DNA of 64,000 nt, from positions 7,758,501-7,822,500 of the forward strand of contig BSBM01000592.1 in assembly GCA_027924585.1 (NCBI GenBank). The letters run 5' to 3'. Positions 11,969 to 25,000 of this stretch are shown piece after piece. Numbering within the stretch: the first letter of the stretch is position 1; each line of letters begins with the position of its first letter. The stretch comes from Larix kaempferi. Lineage: Eukaryota; Streptophyta; Pinopsida; Pinales; Pinaceae. A program made the position numbers and the translations under genes. The notes below the pieces were generated by a model that did no database searches, was not told the DNA's origin, and worked only from the letters and a program-made list of their open reading frames with translations.

Positions 11969-13570
11969 ATGAATACGAGGAGGGTAAAACGCGATCACCT
12001 CCCAACCCCCAAAACCCCACAAAATACTAACAGTGCAGGTGGTTCGGGTCGTGGTCGAGGTCCACCGTTGGGTAGAAGAACATTCATCGACGATCTTGTT
12101 GACAGAACTGATTCAGCTATTAGGACTCGTCAACGGGAGACTCCTATCAGAAGAGGCCCTACTGATCCTGGAGCGCCAGCATCAGGATCCACGGTGGAAG
12201 ATACAGGAGCAGCCGTGACTCCTGCATATACCCCTGCTAAAGAAGGAACAACTGATTCAGTTGTTACAATTGAAGAATACACAGCTGTTACAACTGAAGA
12301 ATACGCAGCTGCTACACCTGAAGAATACGCAGTTGTTACAACTGAAGAATACGCAGCTGTTACAACTGAGGTAAGGAACGTAGGAACGAACGAAGAAGAG
12401 GATACAGAAGAAAAGATGAATAACAGACATGAGGACGAAGAGGAAGAAGCAGTGGTACAATACCATCATGAAAATAATTCCTTGCCAGAAGAAACTATGG
12501 CTACATTACAATTTCCAATATAGCAGCTAGAAGGGATATCTCCTATGAAAAACATCTCACCATCGGTATTGCCTCGCTTCCATGGCAGGGTGGCAGAAGA
12601 TCCAGACGAATTCCTTTTTGAATTCGATATCCTCTGTCGCAGCTATGATTATGTCACAGATGCCCAAAAGCTGAAGCTTTTTCCTGCCACCCTGAATGAC
12701 AATGCATTACGATGGTTCATGAGCCTTGGGGGAGGAACTGTTGCTAATTGGAATAAGATGAAGCAAGTGTTCCTAGAAAAATATCAAGAATATTGCAACA
12801 CCAGGGACAAAAGAGAGGAATTATTCAAGATGGTGCAAAAGGAGGATGAAAGTTTGGAGGATTTTGTAGAGAGGCTGCTGTACAATGTGCAGAGAGTTGG
12901 GCAGACGAACATGGGGCTAGATGTGCTCAAGATAATCCTGCTTCGAGGGATCAGGGATGATTGTTTAGACATGTTAAATCTGTTAGGAAAGGGAGATATC
13001 TCTAAAGAACCTTTTGAGACAATTGTGGAATTATGTAAGAGATACTCCAGGGGATCTTCTAGGCATAACAAGCGGGACAAATGAGATAAGCTGGAACGTG
13101 ATGTCTTCGACAGAACTCAGAAGTCATCCAATGGGGGAGCTACACGTGTAGAGATAGGCAATCTTCTTGAAAATTTTAAAACAGAAATGATGAGCTCTAT
13201 CTCTTCGGAGATTGATGTCCTGAAGGCCAAGCAAAGACAGGCAGTGGAGGATCTCACACTTGGTGTGTTCTGTCCCCGATGTAGAAAGACTCATCCACTG
13301 AAAGAATGCCCTCTTGACAAAATACAAGTATGTCAGCTGTGCGAGCTGAACCATGATATGAAAGAATGTCCCACACTTCCTCAAGTGAAGGCGGTTCTGC
13401 AGGCATCAACTCCAGAAGTGGAATCAACCTATTTCATTGCATAGAAGAAACCCTGGCAGCCTCAAAATCAAGGTATGTCTCCAGATTCATTTCCATTTTT
13501 GAATAATTTGAACAATTGGAATAATAACATGCAAAATATGAATACACAATTCCCTTCAAATTATGCTTGA
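11969..13570 (+). pseudogene. Athila-like gag (three in-frame stops, then a frameshift)
   Basis: The frame opens at ATG 11969 with a basic, Thr/Glu-rich N-terminal region. The core gag domain follows (about 12545-13080: PRFHGRVAEDPDEFLFEF, ALRWFMSLGGGTVANW, FLEKYQEY), then two knuckles, CPRCRKTHPLKEC and CQLCELNHDMKEC, at about 13270-13380. TAG at 12521, TGA at 13082 and TAG at 13442 interrupt one continuous frame; each is explained by one C-to-T change in CAG or CGA. Near 13568 the frame shifts into that of pol. Gag would form the particle that packages element RNA. Confidence 0.88.
12262..12371 (+). repeat. 24-bp in-frame minisatellite in gag N-terminus
   Basis: About 4.5 copies of a unit like TGTTACAACTGAAGAATACG, period 24 bp, encode repeats of VTTEEYAA. 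The length keeps the reading frame. Confidence 0.85.
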
Positions 13571-16500
13571 AATGGAATCCTTCTCAACCTGCAGTACAAA
13601 GTTATAACTCATGGAGTCCTTGGACACAGCCACCACATCAACCTACGTCATGGTCTCCTGGATGGAGGAAATTCCATCCTGGGAACCAGTTTCCTCAACC
13701 ACCACCACCTCAGCAGTTACCATATTCTCCTCCATATCCTCAATTTCATCAATATCCTCAATACCCACCTCAGCAATCGCAGCTGCAGCTGCAGAATAAT
13801 CCTGTTCCTAATATACCAATACGGCCTCGTCTGCCTGCCCAACCTAATCCCAACCCAAATAATAAAATAGTCCATCAATTGGAAGCTCTCAATATGCCGG
13901 CCTACTCTCTCTCCCCTGTACCTTGTAATGATATTCGCCTACGGTCTGGGAAGATAATAGAACGTGTAATTTCAGAAGATATTCCACCTTCTATGCATGA
14001 CAAAGGAGAGAGTTCCCAGCATCCATTTGATCCGGTTCCTATCACTGAAGGTGTTGAGCATCCCTCAGATGGGACAGCTGAAACATTAACTGATAAATCA
14101 GATAATACGCAGCCTACCCAGCTGGTAAGGAAACCACCATACCCTGAGAGACTAATGCTACCAAAAATAGGGGGGCAACCTCAGTTCAATCTCCTAGGAG
14201 AGTTGAAGAATCTTTATGTTAAGATCCCCCTTTTGCAAGCTCTTCAAGACATACCTATTTATGCTAGAACTGTTCGGGACCTGTGCACTAAAAGACCGGG
14301 AAGGAAGCCCAGAGATCCTCCCACTGTTCATGTCATAGGGAATTTATCTGCTTTAATGACAGGAAAAACCCCTATGACCAAGTATGACGACCCTGGCAAT
14401 CCTACTGTCACTGTACACATAGGACAGACGCAGATACCCAACGTGCTAGTAGATTTAGGAGCAGCGATCAATGTTATAACAATTGAGACTGTAAAGAAGC
14501 TTGGATTCACCAATATTAGACCGACCCCTACCATTTTAGAATTGGCAGACAGATCCACCATCAGACCCGAAGGGATTTTGGACGATCTTGTCATCTCAGT
14601 AGACTCATGGGAATAACCTGCCGACTTTTTGGTATTACAATCAAAATCACAGCTGGGGGGACACCCATTGATCCTGGGGAGGCCTTGGTTGGCTACAGCT
14701 GATGCTTGCATCAACTGTCCATCGGGGTCCATGACTATATCTGATGGTATGGAAACCAAAAACCTCACCCTGTATCCTCCAGCATGGCCGAGTCTAGAAA
14801 CTGAAACTTCCCTTTGGATAGAACAGGAAGAGGAGGAGGATGTTCAACCATTATTAACAATAGGGAAGGCCCTAACTTTCAAAAACGAAACAGAAGACGA
14901 TGCCATTAGTAATTTCATTAGCGAACCTGCTTTAGTGGATAAAGAAGTTTATCAACTCCTGAACATTACCCTTGGTAAGGAAGAACAAGAACAGCTTACG
15001 GAGGAAGCACTAGTCGATGACGCAAACATAATCCCAGTTTTGAAAAACTCGAGAAGCATTCCTATTGAGGTAGAGCCTGGAAGAACTTTGAACATCAACC
15101 CTGGTCTCTCCTCAGAAGAACAGATGCGCCTAACCAATCTCTTGAAGGAACGTAAGGGGGCATTCTCCTGGGAGTATATAGACATGAAGGGTATCCCTTC
15201 CAATCTGTGCACTCATCACATTTATATTAAAAACGACTCCCGGCCTGTATGTCAACCCCAACGATGCATGAACCCCAATCTGAGGGATATAGTGAAGGAG
15301 GAAATCCAGAAACTTTTGGAAGCAGGATTTATCTATCCTATTTCAGATAGTGAGTGGGTTTCCCCACTTGTAATTGTGCCCAAGAAAAATGGTAAATGGA
15401 GAGTCTGTGTTGATTATAGGGAGCTAAACAAAGCTACACAAAAGGATCATTTTCCTCTGCCCTTTATTGACCAAGTACTTGATACCCTATCAGGGAAGAA
15501 GTTCTTCTCCTTCTTGGATGGGTTCAGTGGGTACAATCAAATTCAGATTGCTCCGGAGGATCAGGATAAGACCACCTTCACTTGCCCCTGGGGAACGTTT
15601 GCCTACAGGGTGCTTCCCTTTGGCTTGTGCAATGCACCTGCAACGTTCCAAAGAGCTGTAATTGGCATATTTTCTGAATTGGTTAATGATAGTATGGAAG
15701 TCTTTATGGATGATTTTACTCCCTATGGCAAGGATTTTGAGGAAGCACTGGAAAATTTAAAGAAAGTTTTAATTCGCTGTGAACAGGCTCGCCTCTCATT
15801 AAGCACTGAAAAATTCCATATGATGATGAGTGAGGGGGTGGTATTAGGACATTTCATCTCTACCGATGGTATTCAAGTGGATCCTTCCAAAATTAAGGTG
15901 ATAAAAAATATACCAACTCCTTCAACTCAGAAAGAGGTGCGAAGTTTTCTGGGACATGCTGGATATTACAGGAGATTTATAGAAAACTTCTCCAAACTTG
16001 CTTCTCCTTTGTTTTCATTGTTAATGAAGGACGCACAGTTTGTGTGGAGTACAGCATGCCAGACAGCATTTGATAAGCTTAAAGAGAAGCTGTCCACAGC
16101 CCCTATTCTAAGGGGACCTAATTGGACCATACCTTTCCACATTTCTTCAGATGCTTCTGATACTGCCATTGGAGCAGTACTAGGACAGCATGATGGTCAA
16201 GTACCTTATGCTATCTTTTATGTTAGTAAAAAATTAGCCCCTGCTGAACTAAATTATACTGTCACTGAAAAAGAATTCCTAGCTATTGTTTATTCTATTA
16301 ATAAGTTTCGACATTACATTACTGGGTATCCTACATTTGTGCACACTGACCACTCTACCATTAAGTATTTGATGAATAAACATGTCACCAATGCCAGAGT
16401 AACCAGGTGGCTATTATTATTACAGGAATTTGATATTACCATTATAGATAAACCTGGAAAATAAAATGTTGTTGCTGATTTTTTATCACGATTTACTAAC

Positions 16501-17916
16501 AGTGATGACAGTTCGCCTGTTGAGGATTCTTTCCCAGATGAACATCTATTCGCACTCTCAGCTCATTCGCCCTGGTATGCAGACGTTGCTAATTATTTGG
16601 TTGCAGGAAAGCTTCCGCCACATATGTCTAAATGAGAGAAAAGAAAAATTATCCAGCAAAGTGCCAGGTATTGTTGGCTCAATGGTCATCTCTTTTACAT
16701 AGGACCCGATCTTGAGATTAGGAGATGTGTAAGGGAAGATGAGATCTTTCATATACTGAAGGCCTATCATGATGAACCTTGTGGAGGACACTTTGCAGAC
16801 AGAAGAACAGGGCATAAAGCGCTGCGGATGGGCTACTATTGGCCGACACTGTTCAGGGACGCTAAAAGATATGTTCAGTCCTGTGACAGCTGCCAAAGGA
16901 TGGGCCAACCTAATAAGATAGATCAGATGCCTTTACAGCCCCAAGTGGTACTAGAACCGTTTGATAGATGGGCATTGGACTTTTTTGGCCCTATCAACCC
17001 TCCTTCCAGAAAGAAGGTTTACATTCTGGTGTTTATAGATTACATGACCAAGTGGGTAGAAGCTGTAGCTTTGGCTAAGGCTAATGACTAGGCAGTGATT
17101 GATTTTCTGTACAGTGAAATTTTTACCCGCTTTGGGGTACCAAAGGAAGTAGTTACCGATGGGGGACCGCAATTCATCTCACACCAATTTGAATCCTTGC
17201 TCCGGAAGTATCATGTGCAGCATAGGATAGCTTCACCTTATCATCCCCAGGTTAATGGTCAGGTGGAAAGTACTAATAAAGTTATTGAAGCAATCCTTAC
17301 TAAAACAGTTAAAAGCCATCGAAGGGATTGGGCTGACAGGCTTCCAGAAGCATTGTGGGCATATCGCACAACTTGGCGCAACACCACAGGATTTTCTCCT
17401 TATGATATGGTGTATGGGAAGAGTGCCATCTTTCCAATTGAATTTGAGATCAAGACCCTGAAAACAGCCACCGAAATGAATCTGGATGTAACAGAAGCCC
17501 AGAAGAGAAGATTGAATCAATTAAATGAACTGGATGAGAAACGGTTAGCTGCAGTAGACCAGACTGTGTTGCTTCAGCAACAAAGATCTAACTGGCATGA
17601 CCGATTCATCAAAAAGAAAATCTTCCGTGAAGGAGACTGGGAACTATTATACGACTCCAGATTCAAGAAGGATTTTAAAGGAAAATTACGTACAAGATGG
17701 CTGGGTCCATATTTGGTCGACAGGGTATTTGACAACGGCACTGTTCGCCTGGTGACCATTAATGAAAACCGTATACCATTACTTGCTAACGGCCACAGAC
17801 TGCGACTGTATCGTAAGCCCATTTCAAAAGATGCATTCATTTCACAAATTGCTGCCGATCCAGATTATCAGTTGGTACCAGAGCAGGAACTTTTCTCTGC
17901 CTTTGCCAAATATTAA
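13567..17916 (+). pseudogene. Athila-like pol: protease, RT, RNase H, integrase (four in-frame stops)
   Basis: After a Pro/Gln-rich linker (13600-13900) come: protease with VLVDLGAAINVI (14445 on) and HPLILGRPWL; RT from about 15240 (EEIQKLLEAGFIYPI, DGFSGYNQIQI) with catalytic VFMDDF at 15700-15717; RNase H with ISSDASDTAIGAVL and YTVTEKEFLAIVY; integrase with an HHCC zinc domain (CDSCQRMG) and DDE residues in RWALDFFGP, VVTDGGPQF and NGQVESTNK; ending at TAA 17914-17916. One frame runs throughout but is stopped at 14614 (TAA), 16462 (TAA, a Glu position), about 16633 (TGA) and 17089 (TAG). All catalytic motifs survive, so decay is recent. Confidence 0.93.
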
Positions 17917-18106
17917 ACTGAAAATCGTATTTGCTGTACATAAATAATTTCCTGCTGTAGCGTATAACTGTTGTTTTTTTTTTCCTCTTTGCATTTGATC
18001 TTTTTGTTTGCTGTCATTTTTCAAAAATTTTCAGGGAAGCGCCAGGAGAACGACTAGTTTGGGCCCGTTAGACGAAAATCTCCCTGTGCCGTCCTTGCTT
18101 AAAAAA

Positions 18107-18895
18107 AAAATCCGGCAGCTGCGACATATTTTCTGGCAACTGCAACATATTTTTCGGTGGCTGCAACATCGGCGGCTGCAACATCGGCAGCTGCAACATC
18201 TTTTTCCGCAGCTGCCACCTCATTTTCCGCAGCTGCCACCTCATTTTTCAGCGACCGCCACCTCATTTCCCCGTGGCTGCCACCTCATCTTCCAGCGGCT
18301 GCCACCTCATTTACCAGCCACGGCCACATCATTTCCCCGCAGCCGTAACCATTTTTCCCGCAGCTGCAACATATTTTTTTCCCGCAGCTGCCACCTCATT
18401 TCCCCGCGGCTGCCATCTCATTTTCAAGTGACTGCCACCTCATTTCCAGCAGCCGTATTATCCCTTTTTCCGTCGGTCGTCAATCCTTTCTGGCAGCTAC
18501 AACATCGGTGGCTGCAACATCGACGGCTGCAACATCGGTGGCTGCAACATCGGCAGCTGCAACATTTTGTTTTTTTTCCGCAGCTGCCAGCACCTCCGTT
18601 ATTGTTTTCCGTCTACCATAAAATCCTTTCTCCCGGCAGCTGTAAGTCATCCCCGGCAGCCGCGACTTCAATCCAGCGGCTGCAACATCACGTCACAGCG
18701 CTACAACAACTTTTCCCGCCAGCTGTAATTTTTCCCGCCACCGTAAAACTTTTCCGTGACAGCTGTAATTTTCCTCGATAACTTTAAATTCTTTTTCCGA
18801 CTGCCATGAATTATTTTTCGGTGGTTGCAACTTCTTTCCCGGTGGCTGCAACATTTTTTTTTTTTTTACGACTGCAACATCTTTTTCGTCGGCCG
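18107..18895 (+). repeat. GC-rich degenerate minisatellite between pol and accessory ORF
   Basis: Dozens of variant copies of an approximately 21-bp unit (GCAGCTGCCACCTCATTTTCC, alternating with GCAGCTGCAACATC forms) fill this stretch. Several are near-palindromic around CAGCTG. The open frame at 18008-18781 merely translates the repeat (runs of RLQHRQLQH) and is not supported as a gene. The 19100-19476 stretch after it is unique and non-coding, and may hold the leader of the accessory ORF. Confidence 0.85.
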
Positions 18896-19476
18896 TGCTA
18901 TCATTTTTTTTGGCAAATTGCAGTGGTAACTCCCGTGTTAACAGAAGAATTGTTTTAAACCTGCTAATCATGGTGTTGATTCACCTCAGTTGTGCCAGCG
19001 AACTCATCATTCCGACCCCGAGGAAGCGATGGTTTGTGTTTCACCGGCGGAAGAACTTATTGCCTTATCCGAGTCATCATGATCACACATCCGACTGTGC
19101 ATGAATTCGGCTTCGTGACGTCACCAATTGCATGCTCCACCATTTTCCGCAGCTTTCCGACGCACAGTTTTATGAGGTATGGCTTTCATTTATCACGTGA
19201 TTAAGCATTGATATCATTTAAACGATATTGGTCGTACCTTCACTCGTACCACCATTATACCTGATTAAACCTTTCCCTCGTACGACGTAAACGCTAATAA
19301 CTGCCACCTTCCCCAATTCGGCATGAAAATTTCAAACACTGTTCTGTGCTCAACTTTCCAAATTTGGTCATTCTCTCAACGTCTCCGCTCAGCGATTCGT
19401 GCATCCTCTGTGCTGCAACTTCCATTTTGGGATCCTGTAATCTGAGGAATAGCAGTTTCAGTTTGCAGCCAGGACC

Positions 19477-21032
19477 ATGGGGATTCCAGTTCGCCATGAA
19501 CCTTTCAATACCCGAGAACTCAAACGGAATCCTCAAGTTCTTGCCATTTTTCAAGCTGCTGGCTGGCTCGAATTCTTTGAGCAATTGGATAGATTTGATT
19601 GGGACGCAACCCTACAATTTGCCTTGAATATTACCAAAACTCACTCCACAGTGTGGGGGCTGTGTATAGACGTCTCCGAGGTCATTATATCCGAGGTTAC
19701 AGCCATCCCGATGGTGGGAAAACCATGGTTTAACCGACGAGTCCCTGCAACGGTTGCACGGGAAGAATTTTTACTTTCAGGGGAGCAAGTTGAAGCATCC
19801 AAGAGAGGGATTGCAATGAACTCACTGCCGCGGCCATGGGACCAGGTTGCTGTCTTCCTCAAGAAATACATTACCTATGAAGGTAGATATCAAACTGTGT
19901 ATAACTCTGAACTTCCTTTGCTTTCTCATCTCTGCCATGGCATTTTATTGAACATTCCATTTTATTTATTGCACGACTTGCGTCATATGGCAACATTTGT
20001 TCAGTCTGCGAAGCACCCACTTTCCTCTCTCACCCACCATGGCCTTATCAAACTAATCATTGTAAGAACCCTTGCCCAACATAATATAACTTGGGAACAA
20101 TTTATAACCCGACCACAACAACCTGTTCCCTTGAGGGTCAATCCTATACACCAGTTACCGGTTCCACCACAACAGGAGGACCGGAGTTCCTCCAGTGAAC
20201 TTGGGGGGAGGGATGAAATGGGAGAAGAACAGCAATCGGGGGCACAGGCAGGGCCATCCGGGGTGGGTGAAACCACAATAGAAGAACAACAACCGGGGGC
20301 ACAAGCTGGGCCATCTGGGGGGGAAACTATATCAGAGGAGGAACAACCAGGGGCACAATCAGAGCCATTCGGGGGAGATGAATCTCCAGCACAGGCAGAA
20401 CCAGTGGGGAATGACACTGCACTTGAAGGAGATCAAGGGGAAGTACAAACAGAGCCATTAGGTGACAGTATAAACGAAACCCTTGTGGAAAACCTAGATA
20501 ACAGGACAGCTCCGACAGCAGAAGGTGAAATTGGAGCAGCATCAAATGCTGCGACAATGGAACCTGAAGATGACGGAGCTAGGGAAATGGAAGAAGACAT
20601 TGAATTGGTAACAATTGAGTCTTCACCTGAGTGGATAGGAGGAGGAGCTGTGATTCAAGAAGAACAGCATGAGGGTCAAAGAAATATTCCTTTGACCTCA
20701 ATTTTTCCCCCCTATATTCCAGCTCCACAGGAGGAAACACCACAAAAAGAAAAATCACAAAAGAAAACGCCACAGAAGAGGAAGAGAGCCACCAATGAAT
20801 TTGATCTAATAGCACCAATCAGAAGGAAACGAACTCGATCAATCACAGCAGCAGAGGCAGCTAGGAAAAGATGGGCAACCTCAGAGACACAGGTTGAGCC
20901 CCCAATCCTTACACCAAGACCGATGGATGCTCCACAAAGGCTAATGGAGGAGGAACCTGGAATTGAAGGACTTCTGTATGAGAATGCAATGCTGAAAGAG
21001 GACCTCCAAGTACTTAGAAGGGAGTTGGAAAC
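19477..21032 (+). pseudogene. Athila-like accessory ORF, N-terminal part (interrupted by chromovirus)
   Basis: ATG at 19477 sits in a good plant context (ACCATGGG). Residues 1 to about 215 look globular (AAGWLEFFEQLDRFDWDA, EVTAIPMVGKPWFNRRVP, WDQVAVFLKKYITYEG) and resemble the 'putative plant transposon protein' type found next to plant retroelements, though I cannot verify that. Then come Gln/Gly/Glu repeats of the form EEQQPGAQAGPSGGET (about residues 245-300), an acidic stretch, a strongly basic segment (KSQKKTPQKRKR and RRKRTR), and a coiled-coil-like LLYENAMLKEDLQVLRREL. No signal peptide or membrane segment is visible. The chromovirus cuts it after codons for RRELE. Confidence 0.75.
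21028..21032. repeat. Target-site duplication GAAAC of the chromovirus (pair with 26811-26815)
   Basis: GAAAC directly flanks both chromovirus LTRs. Removing 21033-26815 restores the accessory ORF frame. Confidence 0.95.
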
Positions 21033-21226
21033 TGCTATGAATATTAAATATTGTATCAAACTAATCATTAAATTATTAAGTAGTTTAATTGAAGGGACGT
21101 AACCCTTCTTAAAGAAATGCTCCAACCTTATAAAAGGCGAGCTCTTGTAAAGCGTTAAGCATCTTATCAATTGAATTATATATATCTTATTCAAAATGGA
21201 TCTCGCGTCCTAGTTTTTCTCCAGCA
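21033..21226 (+). repeat. 5' LTR of the chromovirus
   Basis: 194 bp; matches 26617-26810 except for one C/T difference. Confidence 0.95.
21129..21135 (+). promoter_or_regulatory. TATA box in chromovirus LTR
   Basis: TATAAAA lies within CCTTATAAAAGGCGAGC, followed about 90 bp later by the LTR end. The same box is at 26713-26719 in the 3' LTR. This is probably the element promoter. Confidence 0.75.
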
Positions 21227-21228
21227 TT

Positions 21229-21241
21229 TGGTATCAGAGCC
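21229..21241 (+). promoter_or_regulatory. Primer-binding site, initiator tRNA-Met type
   Basis: TGGTATCAGAGCC, two bases after the 5' LTR, is the standard plant retroelement PBS for initiator tRNA-Met. Confidence 0.95.
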
Positions 21242-22084
21242 ACGTTTGGCATCAGCTTGTGCACTCTACGCTCCAGGTGGGATCATCATCCATTCTCATC
21301 TCGCTGCTCCTCCCGCCATCCGCTGCAATCCATCCAGCCGCCCTCCTCCCCAGCTACTACCACAACTCACTTCGCGTCCTCCTCTTCCAGTCAGACTCCC
21401 TCTTCCACCATCCCTTCCCTTCATCCTCGCGCTGCTCCTGCGTACGCCCTAACTCATTCATTTCGACCCCACCTTCTGCTTACCCTCTCAACACCTCTGC
21501 ATTCCGCCCCCTCCACGCTGGTCGCTCCAGCACGTCGCCCTCCATCTCTCCATAACACAACTCTCCCACCTACACACTCGTCAATACCATCTGCGTAGCT
21601 CCCAAACCCCACGTCCATCTGCTCCACTCCATCCCTACTCCATTCCCCCATGCCCACCCTCTTCCATCGCTGCATACGTAGCCGCCCCTCCCCGTCATTC
21701 CGCCATCTCCTGCGCACTCAATCCCACGCCTAACCATCAACGTTGCACATCCCTCACTCTAGCTCGCTCCGCTTCTCCGCCACTCCACCACATCACCACT
21801 CCACACCGCATCCCGTCTCCACAAAATCCACGTAACCATCAAGTCCATCAAACCCTAATTTTTTTAAAAAATTAATATTATATAATTAATATTGATTTTT
21901 ATTAAAAAAAAAATCCTTAAATCAAAAAAAAATAAAAAAATATTAATATAATATTTATTATATATATATATATTTTTAACCACACCAAAAATTATAGTAA
22001 TTTCACTTTTTCCAAGTCATTTTCATTTTCCACCCCTCCTAAGCCAAAATTGCGTCCAATTATTCACCACCACACCTAAGAAGC
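21242..22084 (+). other. Chromovirus 5' leader, non-coding
   Basis: The first 600 bp are C/T-rich and the last 220 bp are AT-rich with A and T runs. Overlapping open stretches at 21257-21717 are compositional artefacts of the C-rich sequence. No feature was recognised. Confidence 0.6.
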
Positions 22085-25000
22085 ATGACGACAGAGTTAA
22101 AAGCCCAAATGGAGAAAATAGAGAAGGATTTTCGAACCTTCAAGGAAATGATTACCAAGAGCCAGGAAGCACTTAAGAAAGAAATTAAGGAGGAAGTCAT
22201 TCAGGTAATGGAGCAGAAAATAGACGACAAGTTCGACATTATAAGCAAGGAACAAAAAATGTTAGATCAAAAAGTGACTGAGAGCCAGAAAGGTATCGAG
22301 GAGATATTACAAAAAATGAAGGATGAGGACAAAAATCATAAACAACATGGCTCGGATATGTCAGTTACCCCATCTCCCAATTCTGAGTCACCAGAACTCA
22401 ACAGGATGAAAGGTACTCAATACCAACCATTCGTAATGTACCCGCCGAGAGCAAAAATAGAAATGACGAAATATAATGGAGGAGAAGACCAATGCGTCGC
22501 TTGGTTGAATAAAGCAGAAGAGTATTTCGACATATATAACATTACAATGGACGAGGAAAAGGTCAAGTATGCTTCAATGCACCTTGAAGGATATGCCTAC
22601 AACTGGTATATGTGGTGGAAGGGAGACAACTTCGCATACACTTGGAACTTATTCAAGAATGATTTCTTAAAAAGGTTTCAAGGAATCACAGAAGATGAAT
22701 TCTTCTCAAAACTTACCAGATTACAACAAAAGGGAAGCGTCGAAGAATTCACGCATCAATGGGAATCCCTCGCGACCAGAGTATTTGGGCTATCCGACAA
22801 ACAACGATTGGAAACCTACTTAGGAGGACTAAAACCATACATACAAAAAGAGTTAAAAATGCATGACATAACAAATGTCGAGGAAGCAAGACGAAAAGCA
22901 AAGGAAGCCGAGGCCAAATTTGACAGTTTTCAATCAAATAAAGGGAAGTCATACTCACAAAGAAACATCTAGTCGACTCCAGAGGATGATACAAACAAAT
23001 ACATCCCTCCACCTAGAAGGGACGATAGGAAGAGCCTCGAGAATCAACGTATGAGGGAAGGAAAATGTCGACGATGTGGAGACAAATGGAACCCTAAACA
23101 TAGGTGTCACCCCGAGGACAACTCAAACAAATTATATACTTGTGAAGCAGAGGAGAATAGTGAATCAGAAGAAGAAGAAGAAGAAGAAGAGCCAGAAGAT
23201 GAAGAGGAGGAAACCACAAATATGGCAGCCGAGAACGACGAGAACCCCAAAATCTCCCTAGCAGCCATGACAGGCATTAGTCAACCACAGACTCTCAAGT
23301 TAAAAGGGCATATAAAAAATGAGAATGTTACAGTGCTAGTAGACACTGGAAGCACTCACAACTTTCTTGATATAAGAGTGGCACGAAAACTCAAGTTGTT
23401 CGTACATCCAGTTCCAGACATGAAGGTGATGGTTGCAGATGGCAAAAAGATCGAAAAAGTTGGAAAGTGCCACAAGGTGAGACTTCAAATACAAGACTTC
23501 GAACTGGAATCAGAACTCTACACTTTACCGTTGGGAGGAGTAGACATCGTTTTGGGAGTCCAATGGTTACAAACATTGGGAACATATTCTGCCAATCATC
23601 AAAAGCATTTCATCAAGTTTAAGTGGCAAGGGAAAAATTTTAATCTATATGGTTTTCATCCACCAAACACACAAGTAGTTTCATCTCAGCAAATGGAAAA
23701 ACTCATTCGAAAAGGGGCATCAGCATACGTAATACAATGTCATCAATTGGAAGGAAAAGAGGAGGAACCAAATGAGTTCAAAAAGGAAATCCAAAAATTA
23801 CTCTAGAAATATGAACACATATTTCAAGACTTACCCATGCAGCTACCACCAGAAAGGAGTATAGAACACATAATCGAGATTAAACCGGGGTCAAATCCTA
23901 TCAAGGTTAAACCATATAGGTATCCCCACCACCACAAAACAGAAATAGAAAGGTTGGTTCAAGATCTACTGAATTGTGGTGTCATCACCAAGAGTAGAAG
24001 CCCTTATGCAGCTCCAGTTGTACTAGTACGGAAGAAGGATGGATCGTTTAGATTATGTATAGATTATAGAGGATTAAACAAAATAACAATTAAGAACAAG
24101 TTTCCAATCCCCTTCATCGATGACATGCTGGATGAACTTCATGACGCAAAATATTTTTCGAAACTCGATTTAAGGTCAGGGTACTATCAAATCAGGGTCA
24201 GATTAGAGGATATCGCCAAGACTGCTTTCCAAACTCATGAAGGACATTATGAATTCAAAGTAATTCCTTTTGGGTTAACTAATGCCCCTGCCACATTCCA
24301 GGCAACTATGAATGAACTATTTCAACCGTACCTAAGGAAATTTGTGTTAGTATTCTCCGATGACATCCTTATATATAGCAAGACATGGAAAGAGCATTTG
24401 ACGCATCTAGAAGAGGTTCTATCTCTTCTGAAGGAAAACCAGTTCTATGCAAAAAAGTCAAAATGCACCTTTGAGAAGCAAGAAGTGGAGTATCTCGGTC
24501 ATATAATCTCAAAGGAAGGAGTTAAGGTGGACCCAAAGAAGATCCAGGCAATGAAGGAGTGGCCCAAACCAAAGAATGTTTCAAAATTGCGAGGATTTTT
24601 GGGATTAACAGGTTACTATCGAAGGTTCATCAGGAACTATGCACATGTCACTGCCCCACTAACAAATCTCCTAAAAAGAAATTCTTTTCAATGGGATGAT
24701 GAAGCAAGAAGATGCTTTGAAACGTTGAAACAAATTATGTCTTCAACTCCTGTTTTGGCAACACCTGATTTTGCAAAACCATTCGTAATCGAATGTGATG
24801 CTTCAGGGTTTGGGATAGGAGCTGTGCTAATGCAAGAAGGTCATCCAATCGCTTTTGAAAGTAGGAAGTTGAACAAAAGAGAATACCTACAGTCTACATA
24901 CAACAAGGAGATGCTTGCCATCATGCATGCATTAACTAAATGGCGACAATACCTTTTGGGAAGTAAATTCCTAATCCGAATAGATCATAATAGTCTACAA

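Noticed and set aside
18008-18781. 257-codon plus-strand open frame
   Set aside because: It only translates the CAGCTG minisatellite; the peptide is a run of RLQH/PPHF repeats with no domain.
21257-21717. Several overlapping open frames on both strands
   Set aside because: They lie in the C/T-rich chromovirus leader, where low stop density is compositional.
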